Positions 60,715 through 64,000 of a stretch of 64,000 nt of DNA are shown piece by piece. The first letter of the stretch is position 1. Each line of letters starts with the position of its first letter. The position numbers and the translations under genes were made by a program. The DNA is from Ciona savignyi (lineage: Eukaryota > Chordata > Ascidiacea > Phlebobranchia > Cionidae). The DNA is taken from assembly GCA_000149265.1 (NCBI GenBank), contig CH002827.1:1005632-1069631 (forward strand), given 5' to 3'. The notes under the pieces were generated by a model, which was not told the DNA's origin, searched no databases, and saw nothing but the letters and a program-made list of their open reading frames with translations.

Positions 60715-61961
60715 ACTACTATTATTTACAATAAAACTTCTACACAACGCTGTCTAACGTCATGCTCTGTACATAAACACAACCCAATACTTAAGCACGG
60801 TTTATAATTACAATAAAATACACAACCCAATATTTGAACACAATTTATAATTACTATAAACACCAGACGTAGCACAGCGCTCTTCTTACTTAAACTTGTA
60901 TTTATTTTCTTCGTAGTTATTGTAAAAAAACAGATTTAAAATATTATACCAAGTAGGCTATTTTATCTTGTGAACTTCGATTCTATACAAGATAAAAAGT
61001 AAGTTAAAAAAACGCAACACCTGTTAAATTAACTTTAATGTAACATTACTCTGTATATACCGATCATACACTTATTTAAAAAGTTTAACTTAAGATCAAT
61101 ATAAGTCTATTACAATATAAATGGCTCGCAAACAGTACACACCAAACATATGCTGCGTATCTCAACACTGCAGCCTGAGCATAAACAAAGAACGTGTTTA
61201 CGCATTTCTTATAAAATTAAGAGCAGTAAGTCGACGTCTGTACAGCATAGCTTATGTTTTTCTGTTTTGCGTTTGCTTACGAGATTTGAAGACTGATTTG
61301 TATACATATACAATTGCATAGGCGGTTCTTTGCTCATCAGACTGATATTAAACGCAAACCAGGCATTACACTGACATATTGCCGACGCTTTTGTTTCATG
61401 CGGTATATCCGGATTGTTTTAAAGCGTTTACTCCACGCATTGTTTTTTTGCATCATTACAGTATATATGCTGGTACAACATAATTTCGTTTCACGTAAAC
61501 TATATTTAGACCAATATACTTGTTCTATGGGTTCCGTACTATGTGTATCAATAAACTAAGCATTCCGTATATAGAAGTACTGCCACATGTGATAGTACCA
61601 AACATTTAATCTGTGGCTTTACTTAGTTAATTAAAAGTAAGTAACACTTATTCGTAAAACAGGCAGTCTACATGCCGTTTAACGAAATAATCCGATCGGT
61701 GGCGCTACAAACAAATTTTGTGGCAAACCGTGGCTTGTTCGATCCGATACAAAAAACGTTTTATATTTCTTTGAATGGTCATCGCCACCTGTTTATAGAC
61801 CGGTTTTTATACAAAAAAGGGAACAGTGACGCGCCGATTGTGCATTCGAAACTTACGGCAGTAAAAATATTAATACATGATTTATGATTTTACTACGCAA
61901 TAAATTTGGCAACACATAGATATACCATTTACGTTTTTTATCGGGCTAAGTTTTGAATCCT

Positions 61962-62070
61962 GGCACGGTCGTGTGGCCGAACGGTTACATATACATACTG
62001 CTATACAAAATCGGTTATAGTGCTAAGACTGTGTTCATGGGTTCGAAACTTCGCTCGGTAAAAAAATGTA
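61962..62070 (+). repeat. tRNA-like SINE head fragment
   Basis: GGCACGGTCGTGTGGCCGAA with CGGTTA gives an A-box-like region. GTTCATGGGTTCGAAACTTC about 60 bases on gives a B-box-like region. An A-rich stretch follows. The spacing is longer than in a tRNA gene and no acceptor stem pairs, so I call a SINE head, not a tRNA. Confidence 0.5.
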
Positions 62071-62330
62071 AAAACAATTCAGTTCCGAAATGGGCTTTTC
62101 ATCAGCACCGTTTCTATACAGAATTGCATAAACGGATCGGTCGCGCTAATCATTCGGCCACTTAAAATAAATTAACAGTAATGTGTCGGAATGGTTTGCG
62201 CGAACGTTTCACATACATATTTTAATATATAAATAAAAACAAACTATAGAAAACTTAACCCGGTTAAAATTTGAGCACCGAAACACAAACACGACTAGTC
62301 ATTGCGTTTAAGGGGACGGAGCTATAGATA

Positions 62331-62634
62331 GTCCGGCACGTTGGTCTAACGGTTAAGTGCGTCGCCTTTCATTTGAAAGGTTTGCAGGTGCGAAACTGGT
62401 CGCTAGCTAGTCGGTTGTGTCCTTGGGCAAGGCACTTTACGGACATTGCCTAAACCCAGCAGATTAATTTGTTCTACCAAATTGAAGGAACGTGTCTATC
62501 ATATACAACACACTGCAATAGCTCCGGTAACCCGACGATGGTCGCGAGGTGATCTGACGATTACCCGTGTGTTAACCCCCTCGGTTTTCCCATTCACGGG
62601 GATAAAGATGGATATCCTATCCTCCTATCCTATA
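62331..62634 (+). mobile_element. tRNA-derived SINE, full-length copy
   Basis: It begins GTCCGGCACGTTGGTCTAAC (A box GGTCTAACGGTTAAG) with B-box-like GGTTTGCAGGTGCGAAAC. It continues with TGTGTCCTTGGGCAAGGCAC, a core word widespread in invertebrate and fish SINEs, and ends in a short (TATCC)n tail. It matches 30890-31190 on the other strand over its whole length. The open frame over it is a by-product. Confidence 0.87.
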
Positions 62635-63045
62635 GATAAAAAATGGCGGAACCGGAAAGTAATGGTTAATCGCAGTTTTGGAAAAAATGAATTCGTTGGA
62701 AAAGCTTTTCTAAATCTTAAGAGAACATTAACGCCACCTCGCGGAAAAGTAAATTCATTGCAAATTACTATTCCGTAAATAAAATATAGCCAACATTTAG
62801 CAAAAAAGGGCATCTGTAACTTTTTATACAAATGATTTACTTCAGAGTATTTTGGCCTGATAAGAAGCCATCGAGAGGTATGCAGAACATGTAAGTGTTA
62901 ACTGCTGCAACTCACAAACAGTTGTCTTACGTGCGATCATTCGAAAAACCCAGAAGATACTAGCAAGAAATAGCTTATGCAGCTTTGGAAAACCATACAA
63001 TTATTGTTTATTCCCATTAAATTAAAAAAAATAATATAGCTTTAT

Positions 63046-63122
63046 AACACGGGAAATCGTCAGATTACCTTTTACCGACCGTTGAGTTACTGGAGCTATT
63101 GTAGTGTGGTGTTTGTGAGTAA
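63046..63122 (-). repeat. SINE body fragment, diverged
   Basis: ACACGGGAAATCGTCAGATT...GGAGCTATTGTAGTGTGGTG corresponds to the 30952-31030 part of the full-length minus copy (ACACGGGCAATCGCCAGATC...). The head and tail are missing. Confidence 0.6.
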
Positions 63123-63517
63123 AAGTTTTCTTAATTTTTTATAAAAACCATTAAATCACAGAGTTATTGCTAAAGCACCCTTGATTGCCTTCGTCAAGAC
63201 TACCCACAGATAAATAACGAACCTGGAACTCTTCGGGTAAATTTCGCAGCACTAACCCACCAACCTATTTGGTCGGACGAGCTCAACGAACGAGTATAAA
63301 CTTCTCATAAGTTGCGCCCAGAACATCGTTTAAGGCAGATTTCTGCGTTGATATATTTTTGGCAGAAAGAATGTTTAAAGTGTTTTACAACTCTACCTGC
63401 TCTCACTGTCAACACTGCACCATTGCCCCGGCTTGGTTAATATTTAAACCTAATAACTAGTTGTGTAATTTTATTTACACTGTTCATACCTTCAAGTATT
63501 GAGAAGCCAGCAGAGCA

Positions 63518-64000
63518 ATGGAAAAGGACAAAACTGTACCTAGATTTGTCAAACTGAAGGACAGGGCAAGCGGTGAAGAACTATTCTACCCTGAAGGTTT
63601 TGAGCAGTCAGTTTTCGAATCAGCTTTAAGATACAGAGCAAAAGACAGCGATGTATTTGTTTGCTCGTATGCAAAAACTGGTACTACGTGGCTGCAAAAT
63701 ATTGTTTGGTTATTGGTGCATCGCGGTGAAGAAATACCAGCAGATCTAAATAAATATACACCAATGTTGGAGTTTGAAGGGGCTGAATACACAGAATCTA
63801 TCGATGACACTGATTTCGCAAGAATTATCAAAACTCACTTCCCTCACAAAATGGTTCCGAAGAATGCGAAAGCGAAATACTTGTATATAACCAGAAACCC
63901 AAAAGATGCGTTTACCTCGTATTTCTTCCACGTAAAAGGGTTTTCTACATTATATGGCACTGAGAACCTCGATATCAATAAGTTATATGATCTTTATATG
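63518..64000 (+). CDS. Cytosolic sulfotransferase, N-terminal part
   Basis: Transfers sulfonate from PAPS to small hydroxyl or amine substrates in the cytosol. From the ATG at 63518, 161 codons are open to the window edge, about half of a typical 290 to 310 residue SULT. The PAPS 5'-phosphosulfate loop YAKTGTTW (51-58, variant of YPKSGTTW) is present, as are the catalytic histidine H107 in IIKTHFP and the 3'-phosphate-binding RNPKDAFTSYFF (from R126). No signal peptide or membrane anchor is present, so it is SULT-type rather than Golgi-type. The start fits the family's N-terminal length. The catalytic residues seen are intact. No intron is visible in this part. Subfamily cannot be settled. 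Confidence 0.95.
   Translation, partial: MEKDKTVPRFVKLKDRASGEELFYPEGFEQSVFESALRYRAKDSDVFVCSYAKTGTTWLQNIVWLLVHRGEEIPADLNKYTPMLEFEGAEYTESIDDTDFARIIKTHFPHKMVPKNAKAKYLYITRNPKDAFTSYFFHVKGFSTLYGTENLDINKLYDLYM

Larger units (their letters stand above)
60715..63517. other. Divergent spacer between ceramidase and sulfotransferase
   Basis: The two genes point away from each other. The 2.8-kb spacer should hold both promoters. It contains three SINE-related pieces (61962-62070, 62331-62634, 63046-63122) and no other recognisable gene; the short plus-strand frames at 61121-61887 have no family similarity. Confidence 0.55.

Noticed and set aside
62331..62405. Possible tRNA gene
   Set aside because: A and B boxes are present, but the acceptor stem does not pair, and the same sequence with a 230-base body and simple tail occurs elsewhere, so it is a SINE head.
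1..64000. CRISPR arrays, bacterial operons or prophage
   Set aside because: Spliced animal genes throughout; the repeat array at 30321 has inverted, not spacer-separated direct, units.

Overview
The window looks like nuclear DNA from a small, AT-rich invertebrate deuterostome genome, most likely a tunicate of the Ciona type. The reasons are animal gene families with short GT-AG introns (about 50 to 500 bases in most genes), tRNA-derived SINEs and hAT-type MITEs, an Iroquois homeobox gene beside a long gene-free flank, and splice-acceptor-like sites 38 to 58 bases upstream of several start codons, as expected where a spliced leader is added in trans. The species call is inference; the gene families are read from the sequence.

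Positions 1-23391 hold no gene I can recognise. This region lies directly upstream of a plus-strand Iroquois (IRX) gene whose exons span 23438 to about 27947. It contains two pairs of almost perfectly conserved inverted duplicates: A at 1140-1254 and 15624-15738 (115/115 identical), and B at 2002-2155 and 9951-10104 (153/154). A third, diverged direct pair C lies near 8353 and 12390. These are the most interesting signals in the window and are candidate duplicated regulatory elements of the Iroquois locus.

From 28656 to 54280 every gene is on the minus strand: a four-exon TPR protein (28656-31957), PYM1 (32956-34072), an intronless ABCC5-like transporter (34659-38804), a twin-CX9C protein of the C22orf39 family (39119-39466), and a very large gene (41608-54280, about 14 exons, about 2,700 residues) ending in a PEAK1/PRAG1-type pseudokinase. 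After a 5-kb spacer comes a complete six-exon alkaline ceramidase (59207-60714, minus). A cytosolic sulfotransferase starts on the plus strand at 63518 and runs off the window.

The genes do not form one pathway. They cover patterning transcription (IRX), RNA surveillance/translation (PYM1), export (ABCC5), a small cysteine-motif protein, cytoskeletal/kinase scaffolding (PEAK family), sphingolipid turnover (ACER) and sulfation (SULT). Mobile DNA consists of at least two full-length and four partial SINE-like copies, two hAT-like MITEs with 8-bp target duplications, and a palindromic array of a roughly 17-bp unit inside a TPR-gene intron. A 100-base assembly gap sits at 28540-28639. All splice sites were read by eye and checked only for GT-AG rule and phase.
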